DNA of 64,000 nucleotides from Paramacrobiotus metropolitanus. Taxonomy: Eukaryota; Tardigrada; Eutardigrada; Parachela; Macrobiotidae. The stretch is taken from NCBI RefSeq assembly GCF_019649055.1, contig NW_026570347.1, positions 62,001-126,000 on the forward strand, in the 5' to 3' direction. The notes under the pieces were generated by a model, which was not told the origin of the DNA, searched no databases, and saw nothing but the letters and a program-made list of their open reading frames with translations. The position numbers and the translations under genes were made by a program. This document shows positions 12,334 through 23,732 of the stretch, piece by piece (positions within the stretch are counted from its first letter, which is position 1; every line of letters begins with the position of its first letter).

Positions 12334-12379
12334 AAATAAATTATTAATGATAGGGTTAGAAATAAATTATTAGTGATAG
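12334..12379. repeat. Short tandem duplication, period 26
   Basis: Two copies of a 20-base AT-rich unit (aaataaattattaatgatag, second copy with one change) separated by six bases, at 12334-12353 and 12360-12379. Confidence 0.6.
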
Positions 12380-14433
12380 CTCTACGAATGAAAAGTTTTT
12401 CTTTTTTCAGAAAAACCCTAATTCTTCTTCCAACTCTAACCATAAAACAGACTCATAGTCATGGTCAGTAGAATACGTTCGAATGCTTGTAGACGCCGGC
12501 TTCGAGCAGCCGGTGCGAATTGTCCTTCAACTTTAGATGATAACTGATGATTTGAATCATTTGACCTATTCCAGGTATTGGTATTCTGAGTCGAGACTCG
12601 AGGACAGTGTTAATATTTAGAAATAATATTTAGATTCAGAATGAATTAATTCGCCTTATGATTAGTAGTATAAAGTCATAGACCTGAGTAAAACAGCTTG
12701 CAGGAAAACGTTAGTTTAACGTGTATCTGTAACTACCGCTCGGTGAACGGATGTGTGTCAATTTTAGCCGTTTCCTAACGTTTATCTAACGTTTTTTTTG
12801 CAAGTTGTTTTACTCGGGAAAGAATTATAGTATATGAACCGTACGGTCCGTACCGTATACTTTGCCCTATAATTAATAGTTCGAATTGGAAGTATTAATG
12901 GAGATCGTCTGAACGAAAACTTTCAAGAACAGACTCACCGTATATCCCTTTAAAGTAAGTACTTGTCCTGCTGCTGCCAGATGTGCCAACAAAACATTCC
13001 TTCGTCCAGGACTCCTATACACGGCGCGAGTCCGCCGGCGACGCACTACTGCAAGTCTGCAGCTGATGTGCATATACAAAGTATATCGGGCAAACTGCGA
13101 AGTGCGAACTAAGGCAGTAAACGAGGGCAACCGCATTAATTTTAAGTTTTTGCGTCCTGTTGTTGATAATCAGAATGACAATTTAATAATCGTAAGATCA
13201 CTGATCAAGGTTCCAGACTTCACTGCGCTTGTAAGTTACAACTAGCCCATTGCGCTGATGTCCAACAAAGGTTTGTAAATTTTGCCTTTTTTGCACATTA
13301 AAAATGGCCTAAATTAGCAGTTAACTTTGAGAAATATGAATATGAGAAAGAGTGGAAGATCTCAGCTAACACATCATTATTCTGGTAAAATAATAAGTAC
13401 TACGGCGCATTTGTGAAACTCAGATTTACGATTTATCCCTCGAATTAGAAGAGTAGAATGCCATTATGCCAGGCATCAGCGCAGCCGCAGCTTCGGTATG
13501 GGCGCCCGAAAACACCGGCTGCCCCAAGCTCCAAGTTCCAACACAATCAGCACACTTGTCGCTGTATACACCACATGATCCAGTTTCGGCCTGTTTGATT
13601 TTTGTACAGTACTCGTACCTGCGTTTTATGCTTTTTCCTTTGGCCTGGCTCGGACTCGTACGACGTGTACTGACTAGTGAGTACATTATTGGCATCGACT
13701 GACCCATTGCTGGAAACGATTTTCCCTAATTTTACTACTTCTACCCTTAATCAAAATTTTGGTTACAACATATAGCATGTGCAAATTTTATTAAATTGTG
13801 TTGCATACATCATACATGCAATTATGCATTAATACAACTATTTTGGCAAGTTGAAGCACCTTATTATAAAATTTTTATTTTAGATTATAAATTTCATTTT
13901 AGAATTAATTATTTTTGGTTGAATTTTACACCAACTTGAGAAATTCTGTATCTGTTAACCGTGGGAGCGTACATATGGCTGACAATACGATATAATTATA
14001 AGGTCAGCTCTTGAGTCTTGAATCTTGATGTTAACCTGTGGGCTGTCGTTAACTGCAAGTTTGTAAATTATAGTAAATGTTGACTGTTTTCGATGCGCAC
14101 GATCAAGTGTTAACTGTGTTAATACAAATTAAATAAATGTTAAGTTCCAAACTAACAATAAAGGATAACGATTCACACCACAATTCAAACCACAATTTTA
14201 TAACAAAGCGCACTGCACAATGGCTGCGGGGACTAATACTGTAAGTAAATTCTGTTATAAACAGTTGGTTCGAGTACGTACGAATTTTACGAAATTGCTT
14301 AACATGATAGTTTTGTACGGCTTATTGGGACCGGATAAGTGAGTAAGTAAGTGTTGCTTCTGTAGTAAAATATTGATTCTTACATCATTAGCTACAAGTT
14401 TGTGAAACAGAAAGCTCTGTTTAAATTTAAAAG

Positions 14434-14486
14434 GTCGAAATTTTAACACATCAGTTAAACTGTACCTGATGTGTTAAAATTTCGAC
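14434..14486. repeat. Inverted repeat: 21-bp perfect stem, 11-base loop
   Basis: The arm at 14434-14454 (gtcgaaattttaacacatca plus g) is exactly complementary to 14466-14486, with an 11-base loop between them. The stem extends outward by about three more pairs if one G:T wobble is allowed (14431-14489). It lies in non-coding sequence. It could be a snap-back relic, a small-RNA precursor or a transposon remnant; nothing else in the sequence decides between these. Confidence 0.8.
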
Positions 14487-17145
14487 TTTGATGATCAAAT
14501 TGAAGTCGATCAAAGTTTGACCTACAATGACATTTTAATTTTGCTGTGGAGTCAAGTTATAGATAATTGTACGGATGCCATAATATTGTGCGTATTGTAA
14601 GTTCTGCCTCGCCAGTTAATCTCGTGCTAACGCTGATATCATAATAATTATTATCAAATATTTACGAAAGTTTTCTCAAGCTGGAAACAAGCAAGAAAGG
14701 GCAAAATGGAGCTAGCGGAAAACTACTGAACTGAAGGGTGGTCGTGGGTGGATATACGTTCCTGACATTGCAATTGCTTTATGTTAACTGCGTCTGAACC
14801 TTAATCTTATTTTTATTAAAGCGATGTGGAACCACAACAATTTATAACCACTGCCAGACGACAAGAACCAGGTTGTTGCACTTCCGGTTGTGGATCGCGC
14901 GATCAGCGTTATCAGCGACCTAGTTTTTAGAACTACTAAAGCATCAATGAATCAGAACAATAAAACTGGACATACCACTGATAAGATTTACGTAAACAGT
15001 CAGGTTATGAATGCCGATTATCCAGAGAGGTTGCAGAATAATCAGAAGTAAGTGCGTACTGCGTATGATTCTTCTCTGACCTGGCCATCAAACTACAAAC
15101 TGTTGCTTGTGACTAATAATAATTATGAAATCTGCAAAGCTGAAAGGTGGGCCGTGTATAAATATTCAGTATACTCACAACCAGAATTTTATCGTGCACG
15201 CGGATCGTGAGCACGGAATCCCGAATTTATTGCAAAATTTGTGACTAATTCCTACATTTATGTGTGATATACTGATACTGTTATTAGTCAACACTCGCCT
15301 CACAATCAGTATATGCATGTGCACGTGAATGCACATACCGTGATTACCGGTGCTGCAGTAGTATTTTTGGTTATTTATTTAATATCGCTTTCACTTTTAT
15401 CAATATAAAAAACAGAATTTAGGGAATAATATAGAAAAGTACAGTAACAATAATATCTATATAATAATAATTTAAGTGACAGTTAATCACTTAAATGGTT
15501 CCAACTTCCAAGTAAGTATTCTTGCTCGAATTTGCATCTGTCGAATTTACATAAGCGACCTTCCGTAGGTACAATTATGATTGCGAGTTGACGAATGACC
15601 AGGTGCATTTGTCGGCAGGAGTGGCTTTCCCACTTCTGCCCGGATGATTCTTTCCGCTCCATTCTCTTATGACCGTACCCGGTACCCGTACTTGTAGTCT
15701 TGTACTGCTCTTTCGCATCTTGTCCAGGGTAATCCAGTTTACACGGATAATTGGCCATAATGCAGTCCAATAACGAGAGCGCTGGCACATCCTACTTATC
15801 AGCTCTCTGCTAAGCAGTTCGGTGCAAAACTGATCGATTTGCCATCGATATATCATTCTATAAAACTTTGTTTAACGCAAAAGAACACAATAAATTACTT
15901 AGCTCGAGGACAAGATAATTGATGAAAAATATCAGTACAGAAACATAAAAAGATTTTACGAGGGGGAAAATGAATTATGATTTGGTAAGTACAGTACTCG
16001 TAAATGGTAATTCGTTTACCTTTTATACTGGTCGCCGGTGACTTTCGAATTAATGGTGTTGCTGCTGTTGCATGTACCGCTTTTGTAGTAGCTTCCCATT
16101 CATTCACAATCTTTGTATGTGATGACACTATTATTTTTAATTGTTTTCCTTACCACAGTGTCTGTGTAACCTCGTTACTCGTATATACAGTACAAGCGAA
16201 AAAGACTTTTTCGAGAAATATATTAGACGATCCAGCTTAATGCAGAGTTAAACGGAACTACTCTTTTATTATTGTCATTTGTCATATTAAGCGTATTAAT
16301 AATGACTTTAACGGGTTACCTACCTACATTTTACAATAAACAATAATAAAAATATCTTCTTTTTACAACCAGCGTATAGTGATAATAACATGATACATTT
16401 CGTCCTTGAAGCCGACAGTGAGAATCGCTCGATTTAGCATGTCACGATCCCGAAGATCACAAGCATGCATTATTCTCTACAGTTTTCTTTTTGATGGAGC
16501 ATAAATCGGAGAGCAAAGTTTTAAATTTTTCCCTGTGGAGGCAAAACTGTTCCTGTAATATTTTACGGTTTACGATTTTCTTTTCCGAATTGCTTGCCAT
16601 GTACTTACTTCGATAGCTTTGGGGGTTGGGTTAAAAAGCTTTGGCGAAGCAAAGAGCGGCGCACAGCCGCAAGTACAGAAGCAGTAGTCGTGTATACGGT
16701 AGGCATCTGTACCACGGTAACCGGCCAACCAACAGCTCGCCATGGATGTTCATAATTCCTGTTGAAGTGTGCATGTATGTGTGCATGTGCTCGTAGGAAA
16801 ATCGTCGATCGTGATCGAAGCGCAGTTTCATTTTTCGGTTGCCCAGCGGAAGACATTACCCGCCAAATTGTGGTGCTGATAACAGTTTTTTTTGCTCAAA
16901 AACAGTTTCTTTATGCACTATTTTTCTTAAGGAAGTGGAAACGTAGAAAAACTTGAAATGTGCGCATGTGCTTCAGAGAAATCGGATGTGGTATAAGTGC
17001 CGCTGCATGGTCAGTCGACGGAAACTGCTGGCCTGACCAGCCCAAGTAGACTTGACCGGACTAGCCGAATAATTGCAGTGTTGGTAGCTGCAGCCAGCAT
17101 TTGAATTTTCTGGACTACACTCGTATTACATGCACTGATAGAAAA

Positions 17146-20100
17146 ATGGATTCTGTATCGCATTCAAGCAACAGCAATTGTTCCACTGGCTCTTATACAG
17201 ACTCGGAGAATGTAATGGATCATTCATCTGACGACGGGATCCGTTTAATGCCTTCCATTTCCACATTAAAACGCAAATTACCCGATGATCAATCGGCAGT
17301 AATGTTTGGGAGTTTTACGGTTAATTCAGAGAGCTCCACACCGTATTCGGATGCGACCAAATGCAAGAAAATCGTAAAGCATGTGAAAAGGCCGATGAAT
17401 GGTAAGTGTACGGGTCATATTGTACAAATGTACATAAGAATACTGGCAAATTGATTATTTTAATATCCAATGCTCCGATCCGTTTGGTGTGCTTTTTTCC
17501 ACTGAGGCCAGCATTTTATTTATATTAAATTAGTCTATTAGATTCGGCCGTGACACAGTGTGCAGTAAGTATGTTAGCGAGTATCTGATTGTAACAGCGA
17601 AAAAAGCTGTTGTATCCGGCGCTGTTGTAGTGGGTTATATGAATATTTGATACTCATACGGGTCTTAATCAGTCATCGCTACCTACTTTTGTGATCTTGA
17701 TTATTTAGAGAGGGCTTTTAACCAAAATATCAATTGAAACTGAAGCGGAGCGGAGCTGAAAAATTTTGCATTGTGTGCTTAAGCAATAGTGAACTGGCGC
17801 TTTAGCACGTTGTCACTGTTGACGCAGGCCAACGAGTAAACCACAAGATTAATATGATTTTTACGTCGAGGGTTATTGTACAATTATACTTTTTCGTGTT
17901 TTGCCCTGAAATATGGAACTGCAACCGGTAAATCATACAGTCAAGTCCGCTGTACTGATATGTATGTATCTGCAGCATATAGCGATTTTAATACTTCTAA
18001 AGTATATCTTCAGCAAAATGTTTTCACCATATAAAAATACCGTAAGTAATCATCAAACTTTTGTTGACTGAACATTATCGTGTAGGTGTGACATCCCACA
18101 ACTACAAGGTAGATTTCAGAATGCCGGTGTAAACAATTCACTACAAATCTTGTAAACCATTTCCTGTATTTTAAAAAGTTTAACCGTGAAATACCGTGTC
18201 CGCGTTTGCGCTTTAAGGTACGCATTTTTATGCCGTAAATTAATGGCAGTCGATTAGCAAACTTTCATAAAGATCTATATTTTTTGCACAGGTCATCGTC
18301 ATGGGTTGTTCATAGCAAATGTCATAATTCAAATACGGACACGGTTTTCGTCTCCGAGCGTTCTTCACGTAGCATCACTCCAGATTCCCTGTTATTCTTA
18401 GCTTTTGCGGCGATGCATCTTTTAAAATTAATATGATTATGGGCCTAATTCATTCGCTTGTCATTTGATCTGTGTACTGATCGCGACTTTACTTAATGAT
18501 TGTCGCGACGACTCCATCGGCTTCCTTATTAGTAAGTAAGAAAAACATTAAAGTAATTTTTACGTAATACATCCTCGCGTTCGAAAATTCGTCGGGGTTT
18601 TTTGTTCGATGCTTCTTCCATGCTTGAGCGCTCTCAACGGTGCCCCGGGCTGGCGGAAGGGGCGTTATTTCCCGGATGAATACGGCGCGTTTGGTACGGC
18701 TAGGCTCCAAGTTCTTTTGCCCGGCGAAACTGGTTTTAAGAGTTTAATAATTACTATGAATAGAACTGGTCAGCACGAAACCTTCTGAAGTTCCATCTAG
18801 ATTGTACGACAGTTGGTTTTGCCGGTATCGCGGTGCTCAGTGCGCACAATGCTGACGCTGACCGTGACAATAAGAAAGTAAACTCAACGCTAGAAAGTAC
18901 GTTTAAATATGAAATTTTGTCGCTTTGTGAAACTGGAAGTGGTTGCCGTTTTTGGACGACTGTGGAAGTAGAAATTACATCTTTTCCAAAAATTGCAAAC
19001 TTATGTACACGGAATCAGCATATAAGAAAGCTGAGAATTCGACACAAATGCTGCAGTTCGCATACATAGAGCACAATGCATTATGGAAATAGTGGCTGAA
19101 TACTATTTCTTACCATGAAGTAGGTACCAAAGAATATCTTATTAGACTAACGACATGTAAAGAAGCATTTTCCTAATCGTTCTGGTGTCCTGCTGCTTAA
19201 GTTTCTGCGACTGAAAATATTGGATCGTTCGCGGCAGAATGAATAATTACAGTATAAGTGGAAGGATGGCCGAAAGATGGTGGTTTGCGCCCGAAGGTAC
19301 TTTCTGAACGCATACACCGTGTCATCTACGTTTATGGAAATTTGCTACGGGAAAAGCGGTTTTATCTGAACATCTCGCCCGTCCTAAAGTTAATGATAAA
19401 TCTCCCTCATGCGTAATGTATTTTCTTTCGACTAAAGTGCGGCGCTCACTATAACAATAACGTACTGATCTTGGTTCCGGCTTGCTGTATTTTGTTACTT
19501 TTTTAGAAGTAAATCACACCAAGCCAGTATGTGTACGTCTACAGTAAGTCCTAACTTTTTCTTTTTTACCACAATAACTCTGTTTTTGGACTGGTTGGTG
19601 TTAATAAACTTTCGCTTTAAAAGCACAACGAAGAAAATGTTCCATAATCGTAGACTATGATAATTTCTACTTATAAGTTGGCTTGTTTATGTAGAAAATT
19701 GATAAAACTTTATTGCTTCAATTATGCGCCATAAATGACGCGAACCATATTAGCCCTTCGACGGGAAATGTTTTATGGAGGATGGCCGTGTGTGGTCATG
19801 ATTGCGTAGTTTCATTTGCATAATTGTTGCAGCTTGTGCCAGCTGTACAGTTCTTTCATTTGTACGAGTATAATGGATGCGCGCGCTAGTTTATTGCAGA
19901 GATGTTTCAATATTGCGTTTTCCAATTTATCATTAAGACCCGGGCTTTTTACCTGGGAAATCCAATTGCCCGAGCAGCATCCGGGCATCTGGTGGTAGTC
20001 AAGATTTATCGAATCACCTTGCAGAAAATAGAAATAGAAAAAGCGTTTGTTTGATGTCTGATTTCTTCTGTTGAGTCACTGTGGGAGTCTGAAATTTTGA

Positions 20101-23100
20101 TGATTTGTGTGCAAGAGATTTGCTTCTTCAACTTCTAATTTATTATTTTTCGAACTAAAAATTATTCCCGAAAGCGCCGGTGGTTTTGTAATTGATTGTT
20201 TTCGGGCGCTAATTTTGCTCCACTTTATTCCCCGAACTGTAGCTTCTTAATTTCTAATGGCTGCGAAAGACGTTGATGGTCAGTAGATACGCTAATAGCA
20301 TGCCGTATTTTGAACTTTACAAAGTTGATTTAGGCTGCGTCTTGGATGAGAAGTACAGAGTAGAAATAATTCACGGCGACTGGTATTTATTTTGCTTTCT
20401 ATGTGTGTTGCAGCGTTTATGGTGTGGTCGCAAATCGAGCGACGTAAAATCACCGAACAGCGTCCCGAGATGCACAACGCGGAGATCAGTAAGAATTTGG
20501 GGGCCAGATGGAAAACATTGGCGGATGCGGACAAGCAGCCGTACATCGAGGAAGCTGAGCGATTGCGGGTACTTCACACTCAGGAGTACCCTGATTAGTA
20601 AGTGGCTGCTTGTTATGTTATAACTGCGCTTCTTTGGGGGCTTGATTTTTGTCTGCCTCAATTCACAATGGGTGTACTGGGCTGTTTGAGTTGAGAGAAT
20701 GAGTCAAGAGCGTGATTAAGGTCTCAGATGTGCCAAATACGGCGTGTATATGAGGAGGAATATCGTAGGACAACCGAGATGGTCTGCGTCCGATAAGCAC
20801 ATTTCGGCATATAGATTGCCTTTGCACAGTGGACAGCTTGATTACTAATGTGTAATGAGTGGAAGGCTTTAGAGGAAAAAATTTCCATGCCATTTGATGT
20901 TCGTGAGAATTGAAGATTGTCCAGATTGATCTTGTCGTCTTGCTGCCGGTTTGGCTGTTTTGAGGGCTTATTAATTGTAATGGAGGGACAGTTTTTATTG
21001 TAACGTTTTTCACTTCAGAGAGCCCGTGCTTAATGTTTCGAAAATTATTGTAATGGTGTGTGCTTCTGCCTGGTATGCGTGAGTGTGCGTTTTATCTGTG
21101 AGTCTGTGACAAAGTTTTTTTAATCAATATTTCGCTTAGAAACTTTAGTGAACGATATATGCCGTCAAGCAGATCTTTTCTCTCTCAAAACCGACAAAAT
21201 GGAAAATAAATTAATGCAACCCAGCTAGTATTAATCGGTTGGTAATACCATTGGAGGTTGGTGTAATGCCTAATGCTAATTTATTGTTTGCTTTGCATTT
21301 TAACGTTTTAAAATGTAAACTATTGATTTCTTCGTCGGAGACTCGCAGACAGTGCAATGTTGTGCTGAAAGCTTGTTAGTTCTGTGCTGTAAAGTTTAAA
21401 TGGCTAGCTGGGAGAGAGACCTTTTCCAGGGCATTTTGAAGCGTTGTAGATGCGAATTTGGAAAGAGTTGCTCCATATTTACTTAGCTTGCAATTCATAA
21501 TCATCAACGTCAAAATGCAGTGATGTGTATATATTTTGCTTTGCAGTTACCTAGACTTGGGGATTTTTGAAAAGAGCAAAGGCTCTTGAAAGAGAGCGAG
21601 GGAAGCAAACGGTTACGCTAGATTAGAGCATACACACACTAATAATTGTATGCGCGCATGTACGTTTACATTTTCCGTGATGTATGGTGACGTTTTTATC
21701 AGCCGTATAGCTTGTAACGGTTAGGCCGATTACCGCAGCAGCTTGAGTTATCAGAGGAGAAGATATTGTGACAGTTGCGTTTGTAACTCTTGTAAACATT
21801 TATCTGGGCACATTTGCATGTTTAAATAACTTAATAACAGGCTAGGTCACGCGTTTTTTCCCGGCTCAGCTCGTTTCATGTAGTAGCGTCTGTAAACCGC
21901 AGAAAACCTGCAAGTCAAAGAACGTTATCATAACGATCAAATATAATGTTCATTAAAATTTTTGTTTAGCTGACAGTTTGCACCAAGTCATTTTTTTGCG
22001 CTGCTCGATACAACTTCGATACACTGTGTATGCGCATACAGAGTGCAGGAGACGGAAGGGTGCTTTTTGCATCTGCTAGCATGCTCGCAAAAGGAAACAG
22101 CCAGATGTGCGCAAATCGTAATAGCCAGTGTGGTGCCAGAATTTGAGCGACGATTTATGTTTTGTAGCCACGCTAGGTGCACTTCTGCCTTCGTAGTTGC
22201 ATAATCAAATAAAGCGAACTTGTTTGTATTGTCTTATAAAATCCTCTATAGATCATCGACTTAATTAAATTATGAGGGTAGTGTGCCCTTATACAGATCG
22301 CGAACAGCAAGTGATATGCAAGCTTTTCTCGAATTAATGTCCACTGATAAATTTTGATGGGTTGTTGCCGTGAACATGTCACACGGCGGTGCATTTCACT
22401 ACCCATAGATCAAACTGTGTAAACTGAACTTTGTTTTAATTTTGTGATTAAATCAAAGTTTCCATATGCATGTGTACGAATGTGCACTACATTTGATAAA
22501 GAAGTACAAAGGAGGAAAGACAAAATGTTTACACTGATTGTGAACGGTATTGCGGCTTAAATAAGTCTTTCTTCTTGCTAAATACTCTGAAACATTTCGA
22601 TACAATAATTAAAGTTAAGTACTGTAACTGAATTTCTAATTTTTGTAATTGCAGCAAATATCGTCCTAAAAAGAAAACCAAACGGGATAGTGTGGAAAAG
22701 AGTGTAAAATGCGAGCCGGAGAAGCCGCAGCATCGCCCACAGCAGCGGTTAAACAAGAAGCCGGAGCCTACACCAGTAGTCACCGCGGCCCAGGCAGTCA
22801 AAAGTTCCGATCCTTCCCGATTCAAATTTAAATTCAGTCTGGCTGATAAAGATCGTTCCTTGATTGAACATCTGGCCACTAAGGGCTTCGCCGCCACCGC
22901 CGCTGCCGCAGTATCCGCCCTGCATCTGAACAATTCCAGTGTTGCGCTAAACGGTCAAGCCCATTTAGCATTAACCAACACCGCTCTGCCTAATATCCAG
23001 CTGATAACTCGTGGAGAGGGCTACTATGCTGCCGACCATAGTCCCCGCAGTATACACAGTCCGGTGGCCCAGGTCCCGGCAAGTCCCGGCTTTTCTAGCG

Positions 23101-23732
23101 CATCCAGCACCAAATCTGAGCCATTATCGTTAAGCGGATCGGAATCTCATAGCCCTTTGCCGGCAGCACAGACACTGGCAGGAATACATCATGGTAATGT
23201 GTTGGATATGGAGAAATTACTGTACAGTGTGCAGATGCAGCGCAACAGTGGCGCAGTGGATCATTTTCGCCAGCAGCAGCAGCACTGGCAGCAGCTACGC
23301 ATGGCTGAAGTTGAGGAGTATGTGGAGAATTTTCAGGTCCCTGAGGAGTATGCTGACGGGGGGATCAATGCCGATTTAGATTATGATAAAATCCTCGATT
23401 TACTGCAGTCGACCAATGCTCCCACTGGCAATCAGTTTGGCGGCGGCGGCGGCTGGGATAGTGGTGTGCCCAGTGAGCAGCTTATCAACTGTGCGGATGT
23501 GTACATGCAGGGATTGCCGGTGGATTTTAGCGGTGCCGTTAATGGGGATATGATCAACCCAGTGATCTGTGCCGGGAACAATAGCACCCCTGCCGTGTCC
23601 AGCGCATCCACCGTGTCCTCGGCTAATGGATCAGTTTTCGAGTTTCCCGATTACGATAGTCCAGAGGGCTCGGCACTGCTGGAGAGTGAGTGGCTGCAGC
23701 AGCAGAATTCAGCGGTCTTATCGGCTCACTGA
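17146..23732 (+). CDS. SoxC: SoxC-group HMG-box transcription factor (Sox4/Sox11/Sox12 type)
   Basis: Sequence-specific nuclear transcription factor. Three coding exons: 17146-17401, 20414-20597 and 22655-23732, giving 505 residues. The HMG box spans about residues 80-155. Visible landmarks are HVKRPMN, then [28 protein letters not shown], and [14 protein letters not shown] at its end, which is characteristic of SoxC. The C-terminus (residues 477-505) begins [18 protein letters not shown]. It resembles the conserved SoxC transactivation tail (FPDY...W L), which supports SoxC over SoxB/D/E/F. Between them lie Ala-, Ser- and Gln-rich low-complexity stretches and a poly-Gly run. Introns of 3.0 and 2.1 kb interrupt the HMG box after RPMN (phase 1) and within PDY (phase 2). 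The start is the ATG at 17146; an upstream in-frame TTG is not used. Confidence 0.94.

Larger units (their letters stand above)
9997..17145. other. Gene-poor region upstream of SoxC
   Basis: About 7 kb in which I can support no protein-coding gene. Several unrelated open frames exist (for example 10633-11007 plus, 11413-11740 minus in two overlapping frames, 13426-13707 minus, 15483-15856 minus). None has family resemblance with matching splice sites. The stretch holds a small tandem repeat (12334-12379) and a perfect 21-base inverted repeat (14434-14486), annotated separately. The last kilobase before SoxC is somewhat GC-richer and probably contains its promoter. Confidence 0.4.

Noticed and set aside
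13426-13707. Minus-strand frame with several cysteines (GSCGVYSDKCADCVG)
   Set aside because: Cysteine spacing is suggestive, but there is no signal peptide, no partner exon and an equally open frame on the opposite strand.
14260-14290. T-loop-like sequence (ggttcgagtac) suggesting a tRNA
   Set aside because: No matching T-stem, anticodon arm or acceptor stem could be folded around it. No tRNA gene was found in the window.
15483-16128. Several minus-strand frames that might be exons of one gene
   Set aside because: Splice sites do not connect them in phase and none resembles a known family.
17101-17145. Extended N-terminus of SoxC from an upstream in-frame TTG
   Set aside because: Animal genes rarely start at TTG and the ATG at 17146 is the first in-frame ATG; the upstream residues have no SoxC resemblance.
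22529-22933. 134-residue minus-strand ORF
   Set aside because: It is the antisense shadow of SoxC exon 3.
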